Origin: Roseibium sp. TrichSKD4
Lineage (GTDB): Bacteria > Pseudomonadota > Alphaproteobacteria > Rhizobiales > Stappiaceae
Assembly: GCF_000148725.1 (NCBI RefSeq)
Contig: NZ_GL476320.1
Span: 933,932-997,931, forward strand
Length of the DNA stretch: 64,000 bases
Direction: 5' to 3'
Made by a program: the position numbers and the translations under genes
The notes under the pieces: model-generated
The model's database searches: none
The model's input: the letters and a program-made list of their open reading frames with translations, nothing else
Told to the model about the DNA's origin: nothing
Shown here: in pieces, positions 29,943 through 40,131 of the stretch
Numbering within the stretch: the first letter of the stretch is position 1
How the letters are laid out: each line of letters starts with the position of its first letter

Positions 29943-30826
29943 ATGCGCCGTTGGAGGACCCTCGCTTGCTAAGGGGGAAACCCGTTAAAGATCGTATCCT
30001 GGGCGAAGTCGCCGATTATGTGAGATCAGTGCCCCATATCGGAAAGCTTGTGTCGGTTTCAATTGGGGACGTTCCAGAGGTCGCCATATACATTCGAAAT
30101 CAGGCGCGCGCTGCTGAAGCTGTTGGTTTGCCATTTGATCAGCAATTCTGGGATGGCGAGACAGCGCAGGAAGAATGTAAACTTCGCATTCAAGAAATGA
30201 ATGATGATCCGGATGTCCTCGGAGTTATTCTTCAGCGGCCGGTTCCAAGTCATATTAATGTCCGGTCGTTGCAATCTGCTATTCATCCTTTGAAGGACAT
30301 TGAAGGGATGAGTCCGGCGTCTATTGGCAACATCGTCTATAATGATGTTGCCATGGCCCCGTGTACAGCGGCATCGGCTGTCGAATTGATACGTGAAACC
30401 GGTCTTAATATGGAAGGTCTCGAGGTCGTCATGGTTGGCCATTCGGAGATTGTAGGTAAGCCTGCTGCCATGATGTTGATGGCAGAGGGTGCAACTGTCA
30501 CTGTCTGTCACCATATGACGCGGTCCGTAGCCATGCATTCTCGCCGCGCCGATGTGGTCGTTGTGGCTGTTGGAAAAGCCCATCTGATTGGTGCCGACAT
30601 GATCAAGCCTGGAGCCGCTGTCATTGATATCGGCATAAACCAGGTCCGCCATGAGGATGGAACCGTTGGTATTGTTGGAGATGTTGACACGGAGGCTATT
30701 AAGGAAATTGCGGGTTGGGTTAGCCCTGTTCCCGGAGGTGTTGGACCGGTAACAGTCGCAATTTTGATGCGCAATGCAATCAAGGCCCATCAAAGACAGC
30801 AGGAGGCTGGCTGGTTGAATATCTGA
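29939..30826 (+). CDS. Divergent FolD paralogue lacking the catalytic lysine
   Basis: 295 residues from the ATG at 29939, which overlaps the folD stop (ATGA). The two-domain FolD fold is clear: [25 protein letters not shown] and [11 protein letters not shown] are conserved. However the segment matching YVxxK reads Y51-I-R-N-Q55, so the catalytic lysine is glutamine, and the DVDG motif has become DIEG. In the human enzyme, K56Q is reported to lose cyclohydrolase but keep dehydrogenase activity. A dehydrogenase-only enzyme, or one acting on another folate, is therefore plausible. The gene is coupled to normal folD rather than replacing it. Confidence 0.82.
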   Translation: MNAPLEDPRLLRGKPVKDRILGEVADYVRSVPHIGKLVSVSIGDVPEVAIYIRNQARAAEAVGLPFDQQFWDGETAQEECKLRIQEMNDDPDVLGVILQRPVPSHINVRSLQSAIHPLKDIEGMSPASIGNIVYNDVAMAPCTAASAVELIRETGLNMEGLEVVMVGHSEIVGKPAAMMLMAEGATVTVCHHMTRSVAMHSRRADVVVVAVGKAHLIGADMIKPGAAVIDIGINQVRHEDGTVGIVGDVDTEAIKEIAGWVSPVPGGVGPVTVAILMRNAIKAHQRQQEAGWLNI

Positions 30827-30896
30827 AAATCCGCCCAGGGCAGCCGGTAGAAGATGACAGGCAAACAGACGCCGTTTGCGATAGCTAAAAAACAGG

Positions 30897-31304
30897 ATGG
30901 AAAGGATGTGTACTGCTCTGGCATCTATAGGTGGTGAAGAGTTTTTGCGACAACTGGTTGAAACCTTTTATGATCGGATTGAAACCGACCCCAAGGCATA
31001 TCGGTTGCGTAGATTGCATTTTCGCGGCCACGGCTTAGAGCATACGCGCCAGGCACAGTTCGAATTCATGAGCGGGTTTTTAGGTGGCCGCGCTTACTAC
31101 AGAGAGCGGTTCGGACATATGAACTTGCGCGAGATCCACGCGCATTTGCCGATCCGCGATGAGGATTCCGAAATCTGGCTCGCCACATTCGATGCTGCAC
31201 TAGAGGACTGCAATCTAAACGACGAAATCGTCGATAAATTCCGCGCAACTCTCAGGCGCGCAGCGCACATGTTGATTAACGACGTGCCAGATTGGCGCGA
31301 GTGA
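30897..31304 (+). CDS. Truncated haemoglobin, probably group II
   Basis: 135 residues (or 132 from the ATG at 30906). FLRQLVETFYDRIETDP opens the 2-on-2 globin fold, GFLGGRAYYRERFGHMNLREIHAHLPI contains the probable proximal (F8) histidine in AHLPI, and WLATFDAALED forms the G helix with the conserved tryptophan. Group II globins bind O2 or NO and serve in redox or NO chemistry. It follows the two folD genes after 70 bases and may share their transcript. A role in the C1 pathway is unproven. Confidence 0.75.
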   Translation: MERMCTALASIGGEEFLRQLVETFYDRIETDPKAYRLRRLHFRGHGLEHTRQAQFEFMSGFLGGRAYYRERFGHMNLREIHAHLPIRDEDSEIWLATFDAALEDCNLNDEIVDKFRATLRRAAHMLINDVPDWRE

Positions 31305-31453
31305 GGTCTTGTATTCTGTTCCCGTGCGTAAGAATTTGCAATAATAGCCATTAAATAGAATCCGCATTTGTTCCCCGTCAGCCACCATGAGACATATGGC
31401 GAAATTGCTTAAGGAGGATTTCTGGCACATCGTAGCCCGTCAAGGGAGCGAAG

Positions 31454-31797
31454 GTGAGACCGAAATCTGGGCCGGAAGGATCGGTCGAAAAACATGTGAA
31501 AGACATTCGCCGGAAGACCCGGCGCAAATTCTCGGCCGAGGAGAAGATCCGCATTGTGCTGGAAGGCTTGCGTGGGGAGTATTCGATCGCCGAGCTGTAT
31601 CGGCGTGAGGGGATCGCGCAGGGGCTCTACTACACCTGGTCGAAGGAGTTCCTGGAGGCCGGTAAGAAGCGACTGTCGGGTGACACCGAGCGCCAGGCGA
31701 CATCCGGCGAGGTGACGGCTTGAAGCGTGAAATGCGCGACCTGAAAGAAGTCGTGGCCGATCTAACGCTGGAAAACCGTATTCTCAAAAAAGCGTGA
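31454..31797 (+). pseudogene. IS3-family OrfA, frameshifted
   Basis: The N-terminal helix-turn-helix (RRKTRRKFSAEEKIRIVLEGLRGEYSIAELYRREGI) resembles that of the intact OrfA copies. After GEV the reading frame hits a stop at 31721-31723. Adding one base near 31717 restores GLKREMRDLKEVVADLTLENRILKKA, the leucine-zipper part, ending at 31797. Confidence 0.8.
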
Positions 31798-32444
31798 TCG
31801 GGCATGGGGAGGATATCGAATGAGATACCCCGCATCCGAAAAGCTCGAAATCATCCGCCTGGTCGAGACCTCGCATCAGCTGGTGAAGAAGACACTGGAA
31901 CAGATCGGCGTTTCCCGGCCGACCTTCTATCGCTGGTATGACCTTTACCGCCGCTTTGGCGAGGCCGCGCTGGCAAACCGGCGTGGCGGCTCGGGCCGCG
32001 CCTGGAACCGCATCCCGAATGCCGTGCGCGTGCAGGTGCTCGAAATGGCGCTCGACGAGCCTGAACTGTCTCCCAGAGAACTGGCGATCAAGTTCACTGA
32101 CGAGCGCCGTTACTTCGTCTCGGCAGCCAGTGTTTACAGGCTACTGAAGGCCTGCGACCTCCTCACCAGTCCGGCCTTCATTGTGATGAAAGCCGCCGAT
32201 GAGTTCCGGGAGAAAACCACGGCACCCAACCAGCTCTGGCAGACCGATTTTACGTATCTGAAGGTGATCGGCTGGGGATGGTTCTATCTGTCCACCGTGC
32301 TGGACGACTTCTCCCGATACATCATCGCCTGGAAACTGTGTTCCGGCATGGCAGCGAGCGATGTTCAGGACGCACTCGATCTGGCGCTGGAGGCCGCCGG
32401 GCTCGATGAAGTCAACGTCGTCCATCGCCCGAGACTTCTCTCAG

Positions 32445-34100
32445 CGGATATTTCCCAAGTAACTGTGTGTTGCGACGAGGTTGACCGTTTTCACGGACGT
32501 TTGCAACTCTGACGGCAGCGTTGTCGGGGCGATTATCGATTTTGACGGTTACGTAAGCGCGGTTTTTGAGCTTTTCGTGGACTTTATCCCGTTTGGGCTG
32601 CGACAAGACACAGCTGTGGAGCCGCATTTGTGTTGGTTTCGTTGTTTGGAGCGTCATGCAGGCCTCGGCGGGGGCTTGAGGGCGCGGATTGCGGCGAGGA
32701 TTCGTCCGAAGACGTAGCCTGATACAGCCACCTCTGCCAGTTGGAACGTGATTTTGCGCGCATGGCGTACGACCTTTGCCCCGATTTTGATGAGGCGGCT
32801 CTGGATACTTGTCAGCGACCAGTCGGCGACCTCTTCCGGGAGGTCTAGCCCTTGCAGGAAGACACCAAGGTTATACGCCAATGCGTGAAGCTGAAGCCGG
32901 ACCTCATTGTCACAGAACCGCTTGCAGGACAGGCGGGTCCAAGTGATGGCGTTCTTGCCTTCTTTGATGTGCTGTTCGGCTGTGCCGCGCTGATTGTAGA
33001 AGCGGATGATCCATTCCGGCTCCATCGGCAAGTTGGTGACGACAAAACCCACGCGAGGGAATAGATCACCGGGATACCATTCGATCTTGGCAACCACCTG
33101 ACGGGGCTTGCTCCATGAAGCAGCCTGATACTCAAAAACCTCATAGAAGCGCTTGATCTTTGTCTTTGAGGGACGTCCCACGGGGCGGGTCAGCTGATGG
33201 CTGATCTTCTCTTCCAGCACAGCGTTCTTTTTGAGGCGGATGGCGTAGCGGTACCCTTCAGCCTCTAAAGTCTCGTAAAGTTCCGGAATGGCAAAGGCGG
33301 CATCAGCGCGAAAGAAGCGCATGATGTCGCGCTCTGCATAGCGCGCAATGACGGGTATCAGAAGAGCCTTCCAGTCATCCGCGCTGTGGACGCTGCCATT
33401 GCGCAGGGCACAGCGTTCCAAGTGGCCAAACTGATTGAAGATGAACAATGGGTGATAGCAGTTGCAGCCGAAATGCCCGTTCCATGCGGTTCCCTCCTGA
33501 GCGCCATGGGTGGGGCTGACAGAGCTATCCATGTCCAAGGTGATGTAGTTCAGTCCTTGGCGACCATGCACCGCATCAATCCATTGACCGGGCATATCGG
33601 CCAAGGCTTCCCTGTTGGCGGCAGTCGCGAGCACCTCAGTCTCAAAGCGGCCCATCTGGGAGGAGGATGCCGCCTGAGTGTCAACGGCACGGCCCCCGAT
33701 AATCTGGCGCATTACCGGGTCACGCGACAGACGCACGGCATCATTCACATCTTCATAGCCCGCAAGGCGACCAAATATCGATTGGCGCAGCAGGCCCATC
33801 AAGGTGTGAACGCCATTCTTACCTTTGCGGGTATCCCGAAGGAACCGAACCGCTTTGCCGAAAAGGCCAAGGGCGTCATCAAGCTCCCGGTAAAGCAGAA
33901 GACCGCCATCAGAACTGATCTTTGAACCGTGGAATTCCAACCGCACCCGAGGGTCAAAATCCAGCCGAAAATCGCTCTCAGAACCCGCACCCGTTGGGTG
34001 TGCCATTTTTCAGCCCTCCGTCATCAAGTAACACGCTGTAATATAAAGAGAAAAATAGGATAGAAGAAGCTAAATCAGCTGACTACTTGGGAAATCCGGG
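32445..34100 (-). mobile_element. IS1380-family insertion sequence, copy 1
   Basis: A 1656-bp element flanked by a 5-bp target repeat CTCAG (32440-32444 and 34101-34105). Its ends carry the inverted repeat TTTCCCAAGTA near the tips (CGGATA... left, CCCGGA... on the complement of the right end). It encodes one transposase on the minus strand. A second copy of the same length at 56372-58027 encodes the same protein and lies in the same orientation, implying recent transposition. Confidence 0.93.
32654..34006 (-). CDS. IS1380-family transposase
   Basis: 450 residues of the DDE transposase type (IS1380/DUF4277-like). It opens with DFDPRVRLEFHGSKISSDGGLLLYRELDDALGL; the catalytic core includes TLDMDSSVSPTHG, FFRADAAFAIPELYETLE, and the glutamate in RFYNQRGTAEQHIKEGKNA. 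The frame is full length and uninterrupted, so the element may be active. Confidence 0.93.
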   Translation of the reverse strand: MAHPTGAGSESDFRLDFDPRVRLEFHGSKISSDGGLLLYRELDDALGLFGKAVRFLRDTRKGKNGVHTLMGLLRQSIFGRLAGYEDVNDAVRLSRDPVMRQIIGGRAVDTQAASSSQMGRFETEVLATAANREALADMPGQWIDAVHGRQGLNYITLDMDSSVSPTHGAQEGTAWNGHFGCNCYHPLFIFNQFGHLERCALRNGSVHSADDWKALLIPVIARYAERDIMRFFRADAAFAIPELYETLEAEGYRYAIRLKKNAVLEEKISHQLTRPVGRPSKTKIKRFYEVFEYQAASWSKPRQVVAKIEWYPGDLFPRVGFVVTNLPMEPEWIIRFYNQRGTAEQHIKEGKNAITWTRLSCKRFCDNEVRLQLHALAYNLGVFLQGLDLPEEVADWSLTSIQSRLIKIGAKVVRHARKITFQLAEVAVSGYVFGRILAAIRALKPPPRPA

Positions 34101-34532
34101 CTCAGACAACGGGCCGTCTTGCATCTCTGGCGATCTGGCAGAATATCTTGCCAGAAAGGGCATGACGCACACGCGCGGCGCGCCCTATCATCCGCAGACC
34201 CAGGGCAAGATAGAACGCTGGCATCAAACCCTGAAGAACCGGATCCTCTTGGAAAACTACTTTCTGCCAGGTGACCAGGAAGCTCAGATCGACGCCTTTA
34301 TCGGGTACTACAACCATCGGCGCTATCACGAGAGCCTGAACAATCTCACCCCGGCCAACGTCTATACCGGGCGTGGCCAGACCATCCTCCTCGAACGGGA
34401 AAAGATCAAACGAAGGACAATGAAACAACGACGCTTGCAACACGAAAACTCCGCTGCTTAAATGAAACCCAGATGCGCCAGACCCTCCTTAAGTCAGGAA
34501 GCCATCGGTCTCAAAATACCTGACGACGGACA

Positions 34533-35495
34533 TTAAAAAATAATGGCGCTCCTGTATTTTCGTCGTTGTTCGCTCTCGGTCATCAGCCAATTTTCAACTA
34601 TATCTCGTTCAGGAAACGGCTTACTCGCTTTTCGTTTCAGTAGATAGTAACCGGATTGAGTACGAACATTCGTGTTGCCAAGAGGGCAAATAAGTTGTCT
34701 TGTCTCTAAATGGCGATCTATCAAATGCTGCCAACCGAGTGCCAAACCTAACCCATTGGCAGCGGCTTCGATTGAAAGCGGGTATGTATTAAAACTGATA
34801 CTTTTTTCTGGCTGAGTGTTCGAAATACCATTGTATCGTAGCCAATTACTCCAATTCATCCATTCTGGATGAGTGCTAGCAACTTCAATTAAGTTAAGTG
34901 AAGCTAGTTTATTGATATCTGCCGCTTGAGGATTTTTGCTCAAAAAATCCGGTGTGCAGACGGGAAATACTGTTTCACCAAATAATTTTCTGCAATCAAA
35001 ATTCGGCCAGTTGCCATCCCCACGTAAAATTATGAGGTCCATGCCTTCGGATAGACATTCTTCGTCATCATCGGAAGATACTAACCCAATCTTTATGCGG
35101 TTATTCACTTGTCTAAAATTATTAAGTCGTGGTGTTAGCCAAAGAGACGCTACAGAATTGGTTGCTGCGATACTGACCAGGTTTTTTGGTTGATCAATGA
35201 ACATCTCGGTTGATGCTATTCTAAGAATATCCAACGACTGCTGAACAGAAACGAGAAAATTTTCACCTTGTGTTGTTAGTTTGACTGAACTGTTACCTCT
35301 GATAAAAAGCGCCACATCGTAATGTTGTTCAAGTAAACGTACTTTTCGGCTAATAGCAGTTTCGCTGATGTTCAAAACCCTTGATGCCGCAGCAAAACTT
35401 CCTGCTTTAGCGGATGCTTCAAATGCTAAAATATAATCTAGAGGTGGTAGGAGTTTTCTCTTTAACGACCTCTGCGGCATTTTATCCCAAGTCAT
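34533..35495 (-). CDS. LysR-family regulator divergent from the TMAO transporter
   Basis: 320 residues (or 315 from an internal ATG) of the GcvA-like LysR branch. The helix-turn-helix is LDYILAFEASAKAGSFAAASRVLNISETAISRKVRLLEQHY and an effector-binding domain follows. The gene is markedly AT-rich compared with the Calvin and serine-cycle genes, which suggests a different origin. It is divergent from tmoX across a 219-base gap with direct repeats, so it probably controls TMAO uptake and demethylation. The stop codon directly abuts the end of IS3-family element A. Confidence 0.85.
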   Translation of the reverse strand: MTWDKMPQRSLKRKLLPPLDYILAFEASAKAGSFAAASRVLNISETAISRKVRLLEQHYDVALFIRGNSSVKLTTQGENFLVSVQQSLDILRIASTEMFIDQPKNLVSIAATNSVASLWLTPRLNNFRQVNNRIKIGLVSSDDDEECLSEGMDLIILRGDGNWPNFDCRKLFGETVFPVCTPDFLSKNPQAADINKLASLNLIEVASTHPEWMNWSNWLRYNGISNTQPEKSISFNTYPLSIEAAANGLGLALGWQHLIDRHLETRQLICPLGNTNVRTQSGYYLLKRKASKPFPERDIVENWLMTESEQRRKYRSAIIF

Positions 35496-35553
35496 CAGTT
35501 GTGCTGTCAGTAGTTCAATTCATTCGATCTGAATTTGATTTCATCATTTAACT

Positions 35554-35591
35554 TTGAAAGAAATCAACTGAAATCGTTGAAAGATAATCAA
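35554..35591. repeat. Direct repeats upstream of tmoX
   Basis: TTGAAAGAAATCAA (35554-35567) and TTGAAAGATAATCAA (35577-35591) are spaced by about two helical turns in the LysR-tmoX gap. They are candidates for the regulator binding site. Confidence 0.5.
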
Positions 35592-35684
35592 AACACATAG
35601 TAAGGCGATTGGCACTAATTAATTTAGGCAGCCCAATAATAATTGTTCCCCAAAAGAGTGTTGTTATTTGGCAAAGTGATTTAA

Positions 35685-36665
<981 letters not shown>

Positions 36666-36749
36666 TCGCTCGGTCCGTTTGCGCTAGAACAGAACGGCCT
36701 TGCCGAACTCAGTGAAGCTGGGCCATTTCATCAAAAAGTTAAGGTAATT

Positions 36750-37778
36750 ATGCGCGCATCCACACCTGTAATCTCCGCCAGAAATGTCTGGAAGCTATTT
36801 GGTCCCTCTCCTGAGAGATATTTAAAATCTTTGTCTGCCATCCGCAGTTTCGACGAGATCCGAGCGGATGGCTACATCGCTGGGGTCAAGGACGTCTCCA
36901 TTAGGGTCGATCGGGGTGAAATGCTGGTCATCATGGGGCTTTCGGGTTCAGGCAAGTCGACGCTAGTGCGTTGTTTCTCGCGTCTACACAGCATAACTGG
37001 CGGTACGATTGAGGTTGACGGTCAGGACATTATGAAACTGAGCGAGCGCGACCTGATTGAATTACGGCGAAATAAAATGGGTATGGTGTTCCAGTCATTT
37101 GGTTTGCTGCCACATCGGACGGTTCTGGAAAACGTAGCCTTCCCGCTCGAAATGCGTGGGCAGGATTGTCCCGAACGACGTGAACGTGCACTGGAAGTAA
37201 TCAAGCTTGTTGGTCTGGATGGTCGAGAGGACTATTTTCCGCGCGAACTCAGCGGCGGTCAGCAGCAACGTGTCGGCATTGCCCGGTCTTTGGCGATTGA
37301 GCCGGACATATGGTTTCTGGACGAGCCATTCTCAGCTCTTGACCCGTTGATCCGCCGTGAAATGCAGGATGAATTCCTGCGGCTGCAAGAGATGCTGGGC
37401 AAGACTATTGTCTTTATCACGCACGATTTTGACGAAGCCTTGCGTCTGGCAGACCGGATCGTGATCATGCGCGATGGCTCGGTGGAACAATGTGATTCGC
37501 CGGACCAGATTGTTATGAAGCCCGCCACGGAATACGTGGCGAAATTCACCGAAGACATCGACAAAGCCCGTGTGGTGCACGCGAATGTACTGACAAAACC
37601 GGTCAACGGCCATGTATTGGAAGGCGCTCCGATCAATGGCGGTTCAACCATCCACGAACTGGCGCGGGTTCTGGTCAACGACAATCGCATCCTGCTGCCT
37701 GTCGCGAATGACAAAGGAGTTGTCACCGGTGTTCTGGAACGCAATGCCGCGTTGAATGTTCTGCTCGGAGCGGAATGA
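36750..37778 (+). CDS. tmoW: TMAO ABC transporter ATP-binding protein
   Basis: 342 residues of the ProV/OpuAA type. Walker A is GLSGSGKST, the Q-loop region is MVFQSFGLLPHRTVLENV, the signature LSGGQQQRVGIARS and Walker B IWFLDEPFSALD. The C-terminal ~70 residues (ILLPVANDKGVVTGVLERNAAL) look like a CBS-type segment, as in osmoprotectant transporters. Its stop overlaps the permease start by four bases. Confidence 0.88.
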   Translation: MRASTPVISARNVWKLFGPSPERYLKSLSAIRSFDEIRADGYIAGVKDVSIRVDRGEMLVIMGLSGSGKSTLVRCFSRLHSITGGTIEVDGQDIMKLSERDLIELRRNKMGMVFQSFGLLPHRTVLENVAFPLEMRGQDCPERRERALEVIKLVGLDGREDYFPRELSGGQQQRVGIARSLAIEPDIWFLDEPFSALDPLIRREMQDEFLRLQEMLGKTIVFITHDFDEALRLADRIVIMRDGSVEQCDSPDQIVMKPATEYVAKFTEDIDKARVVHANVLTKPVNGHVLEGAPINGGSTIHELARVLVNDNRILLPVANDKGVVTGVLERNAALNVLLGAE

Positions 37779-39760
37779 TGGCGGCGTTGTCCACTGAGCT
37801 GCAGGAAATCACAGACAAACTGTGGGGACGCTCTCGCCTGCTTATTGCACTGTTGATCATGGCATTTGCGCTAATCCTTGCTAAGGCAATTGGTGTTTTG
37901 CCTGAATGGCTTAATCGGATCCCAGAGGCTGCAATCCCACCAACGGCACAGGTTTTGGACGCTATTTTTAACTTCATTCAAAACGAACTTGGCATAATTT
38001 ACGTCACCCGTTTTATTGCAGAAGGCCCGCTTGAGTTCTTGTTGGACACATCAGGAAACCTCTTAGAGGGCAAGCGTCGCTGGCCCTATCTTGGGCCAAT
38101 CCCATGGTCGGCAATCGCTGTAGTTGCAGTCGTTGTCGGCTATGCTTTAGGCGGCTGGAGGCTGGCCGCTTTGGGGGGGGGGACCTTCATCTGGACTGCA
38201 GTGATCGGACAGTGGAAGATGGCCATGCAGACGATGTCCGTGATTGTGGTTTCGGCGCCGTTGGCCTTTCTTATGGGATTGACCCTTGGTGTCGCAGCGT
38301 GGAAATACCGCTGGTTTGAACGGATGATGAAACCTATCTTGTCTGTTCTGCAAACACTGCCTTTTTTTACGTATCTTTTACCCGCGGTGATCTTCTTCAA
38401 AGTAGGGCCGACAGCCGGGGCCGTCGCGACGATTACCTTTGCGATCCCGCCGATGATCCTGATGACCACTCTAGGTCTGAAGAAAGTTAGCCCTGAAGTT
38501 ATCGAAGCAGGCCATATGTCCGGATGCACGCGCTGGCAGATGCTGAGTCATGTTTATGTTCCCGCTGCGCGAACCGAGATTCTGGTTGGTGTCAACCAGG
38601 TGATTATGTTGTGCTTGGCTATGGTGGTGCTGACCGCCTTCATCGGCATGCCCGGCCTTGGCGCCAAACTGTTGGCAATGATGGGCAGTTTCAAACTAGG
38701 GCGTTCTTTTGAAATTGGTGTAACGATAGTTCTTCTAGCGGTTATGCTTGATCGGATGTCAAAGGCTTGGGTCGTCAAACAACCCGTTCACTTCGAACGT
38801 GGTACGCCGTGGTGGAAAAGGCACCAGGTTTCGCTCATCGCACTGGTTCTTTTTATTGGGTTCACTCTGTTGTCACAGGTCTTCCCGATTCTCGCTGAGG
38901 TTGGTCGCAAGCAGCATCTGAGCCAGGGCAAAGAAATCGATGTGGTGATCAAGTCGTTTCTGGCCATCGATGCTATTAAAGGGACAACCGAGTGGTTACG
39001 TTGGTTTCTGAACGTCAAAGTTCTGATCCCATTTCGCAACACGCTGCTTGCCATTCCGACACCCGCTTTTATCCTGCTGGTGGTTTCATTTTCCTATTGG
39101 GTCGGTGGTCGAAGGCCCGGCATCTATGCCGCGGTCTTCTTTACGGTCGTAGCTTTCTCGGGCTGGTGGGACCGCTCTGTCATCACGCTATACACGGTGA
39201 TTTCGGCGGTTGCGTTGGCGGCAATTATCGGTATCCCCCTAGGAGTTGTTGCAGCCCGATCCTCCCGCTGGTCCAAGAGCATCCTGCTGGCCTGCGACAC
39301 CGCGCAGACCTTCCCAAGTTTCATCTACCTGATCCCTGCGATCATGTTGTTCGGGGTCAATGATGTGGCTGTTGTGTTCTCAATTCTGATCTTCGCCGCT
39401 GTGCCGCTGATCCGATACACTATCATTGGCCTCAGCAGTGTGCCGCCGGAAATGACCGAAGCGGCAGACATGTCCGGCTCGACCCGTCGGCAAAAGCTAA
39501 TGTCGGTGCAGTTCCCTCTAGCGTTACCTACTATGGCGGTAGGGTTTAACCAAGCAATTATGTTCTCGTTCTTTATGGTGATCATCGCAGCGTTCATAGG
39601 TACTCAGGACTTGGGACAGGAATTGCAGCGGACACTGGCAGGTACCGAGTTGGGCAAGAACTTTGTACTTGGCCTGAACGTGTCGCTAATGGCACTGACC
39701 TTTGACATGGCCATCAGCAGCTGGGCGGAGCAGCGTAAAAAGCGATTGGGGCTAGACTGA
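37775..39760 (+). CDS. tmoV: TMAO ABC transporter permease, tandem-domain
   Basis: 661 residues containing two BPD_transp permease units in one chain. The first unit has LPFFTYLLPAVIFFKVGPTAG and the EAA-type loop EVIEAGHMSGCTRWQ; the second has FPSFIYLIPAIMLFGVNDVAV and EMTEAADMSGSTRRQ. A fused permease means one polypeptide can supply both channel halves. It carries a run of ten G at 38173-38182 in frame (LGGGT), a slippage-prone site. Overlaps tmoW by four bases. Confidence 0.88.
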   Translation: MMAALSTELQEITDKLWGRSRLLIALLIMAFALILAKAIGVLPEWLNRIPEAAIPPTAQVLDAIFNFIQNELGIIYVTRFIAEGPLEFLLDTSGNLLEGKRRWPYLGPIPWSAIAVVAVVVGYALGGWRLAALGGGTFIWTAVIGQWKMAMQTMSVIVVSAPLAFLMGLTLGVAAWKYRWFERMMKPILSVLQTLPFFTYLLPAVIFFKVGPTAGAVATITFAIPPMILMTTLGLKKVSPEVIEAGHMSGCTRWQMLSHVYVPAARTEILVGVNQVIMLCLAMVVLTAFIGMPGLGAKLLAMMGSFKLGRSFEIGVTIVLLAVMLDRMSKAWVVKQPVHFERGTPWWKRHQVSLIALVLFIGFTLLSQVFPILAEVGRKQHLSQGKEIDVVIKSFLAIDAIKGTTEWLRWFLNVKVLIPFRNTLLAIPTPAFILLVVSFSYWVGGRRPGIYAAVFFTVVAFSGWWDRSVITLYTVISAVALAAIIGIPLGVVAARSSRWSKSILLACDTAQTFPSFIYLIPAIMLFGVNDVAVVFSILIFAAVPLIRYTIIGLSSVPPEMTEAADMSGSTRRQKLMSVQFPLALPTMAVGFNQAIMFSFFMVIIAAFIGTQDLGQELQRTLAGTELGKNFVLGLNVSLMALTFDMAISSWAEQRKKRLGLD

Positions 39761-39761
39761 G

Positions 39762-40099
39762 ATGATACAGCTTTACAACAGACGCATTGTTACCCGTTTC
39801 GTCAATACAGGATTTATCCGGATGCAGATGGGCAGCCTGTCATGCGGGCAGGTTTGGTGGAAGAATTTCAGCTTTGATGAGAAAATCGGACAGGGTAACT
39901 ATCTGATGAAGAAGGCGCCGGGCACAAGCTCGAACCCCAACATCCATCACGTTCCAGAAGAGTTATTTGTCTTCGAAGGCGTCCTGACCGATCACGATGG
40001 GTTTTCCTATCGCATTAGAGAATTCGTCAACCTTTTTGCTCTGGATTCAGCCATTTCTCGCACACTGAGGCTGGCTGTCTTTTAGTGGTCACACACTGA
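39762..40099 (+). pseudogene. Cupin-domain protein between tmoV and tdm, frameshifted
   Basis: The first frame (39762-40085) gives a small cupin: GQVWWKNFSFDEKIGQGNYLMKKAPGTSSNPN, then HVPEELFVFEGVLTDHDGFSYR and FVNL. After that it drifts to a non-cupin tail. The minus-one frame restores PFCSGFSHFSHTEAGCLLVVTH and a TGA at 40097-40099, which fits the last cupin strands. The shift therefore lies near the AACCTTTTTG run at about 40030-40040. It starts two bases after the tmoV stop and belongs to the TMAO operon. The loss may be real or a sequencing slip. Confidence 0.72.
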
Positions 40100-40131
40100 G
40101 GTGCGACAGAATCCAATCAGGAATGTATATC

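Larger units (their letters stand above)
31820..34461 (+). pseudogene. IS3-family transposase OrfB, split by an IS1380 insertion
   Basis: The N-terminal part (31820-32444) carries the first catalytic aspartates (WQTDFTYLKVIGWGWFYLS, LDDFSRY) and stops at RPRLLS. The C-terminal part (34106-34461) resumes with the DNGP segment, ISGDLAEYLARKGMTHTRGAPYHPQTQGKIERW with the catalytic glutamate, and RILLENYFLPG. The gap is the 1656-bp IS1380-family element plus a CTCAG target repeat. Joined, the product would be about 325 residues, like the intact copies. Confidence 0.88.
31369..34532 (+). mobile_element. IS3-family element A, interrupted by an IS1380-family element
   Basis: The left end TGTTCCCCGTCAG (31369) and right end CTGACGACGGACA (34532) form terminal inverted repeats related to those of the intact IS3-family elements at 42559 and 54782. 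Removing the nested 1656-bp element and one target repeat leaves about 1503 bp, close to the 1513 bp of the intact copies. The orfA frame is shifted and orfB is split, so it is dead. The A6G run at 31786-31792 is the likely relic of the programmed frameshift site. No convincing target duplication of the outer element was found. Its right end touches the stop codon of the neighbouring LysR gene. Confidence 0.85.
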
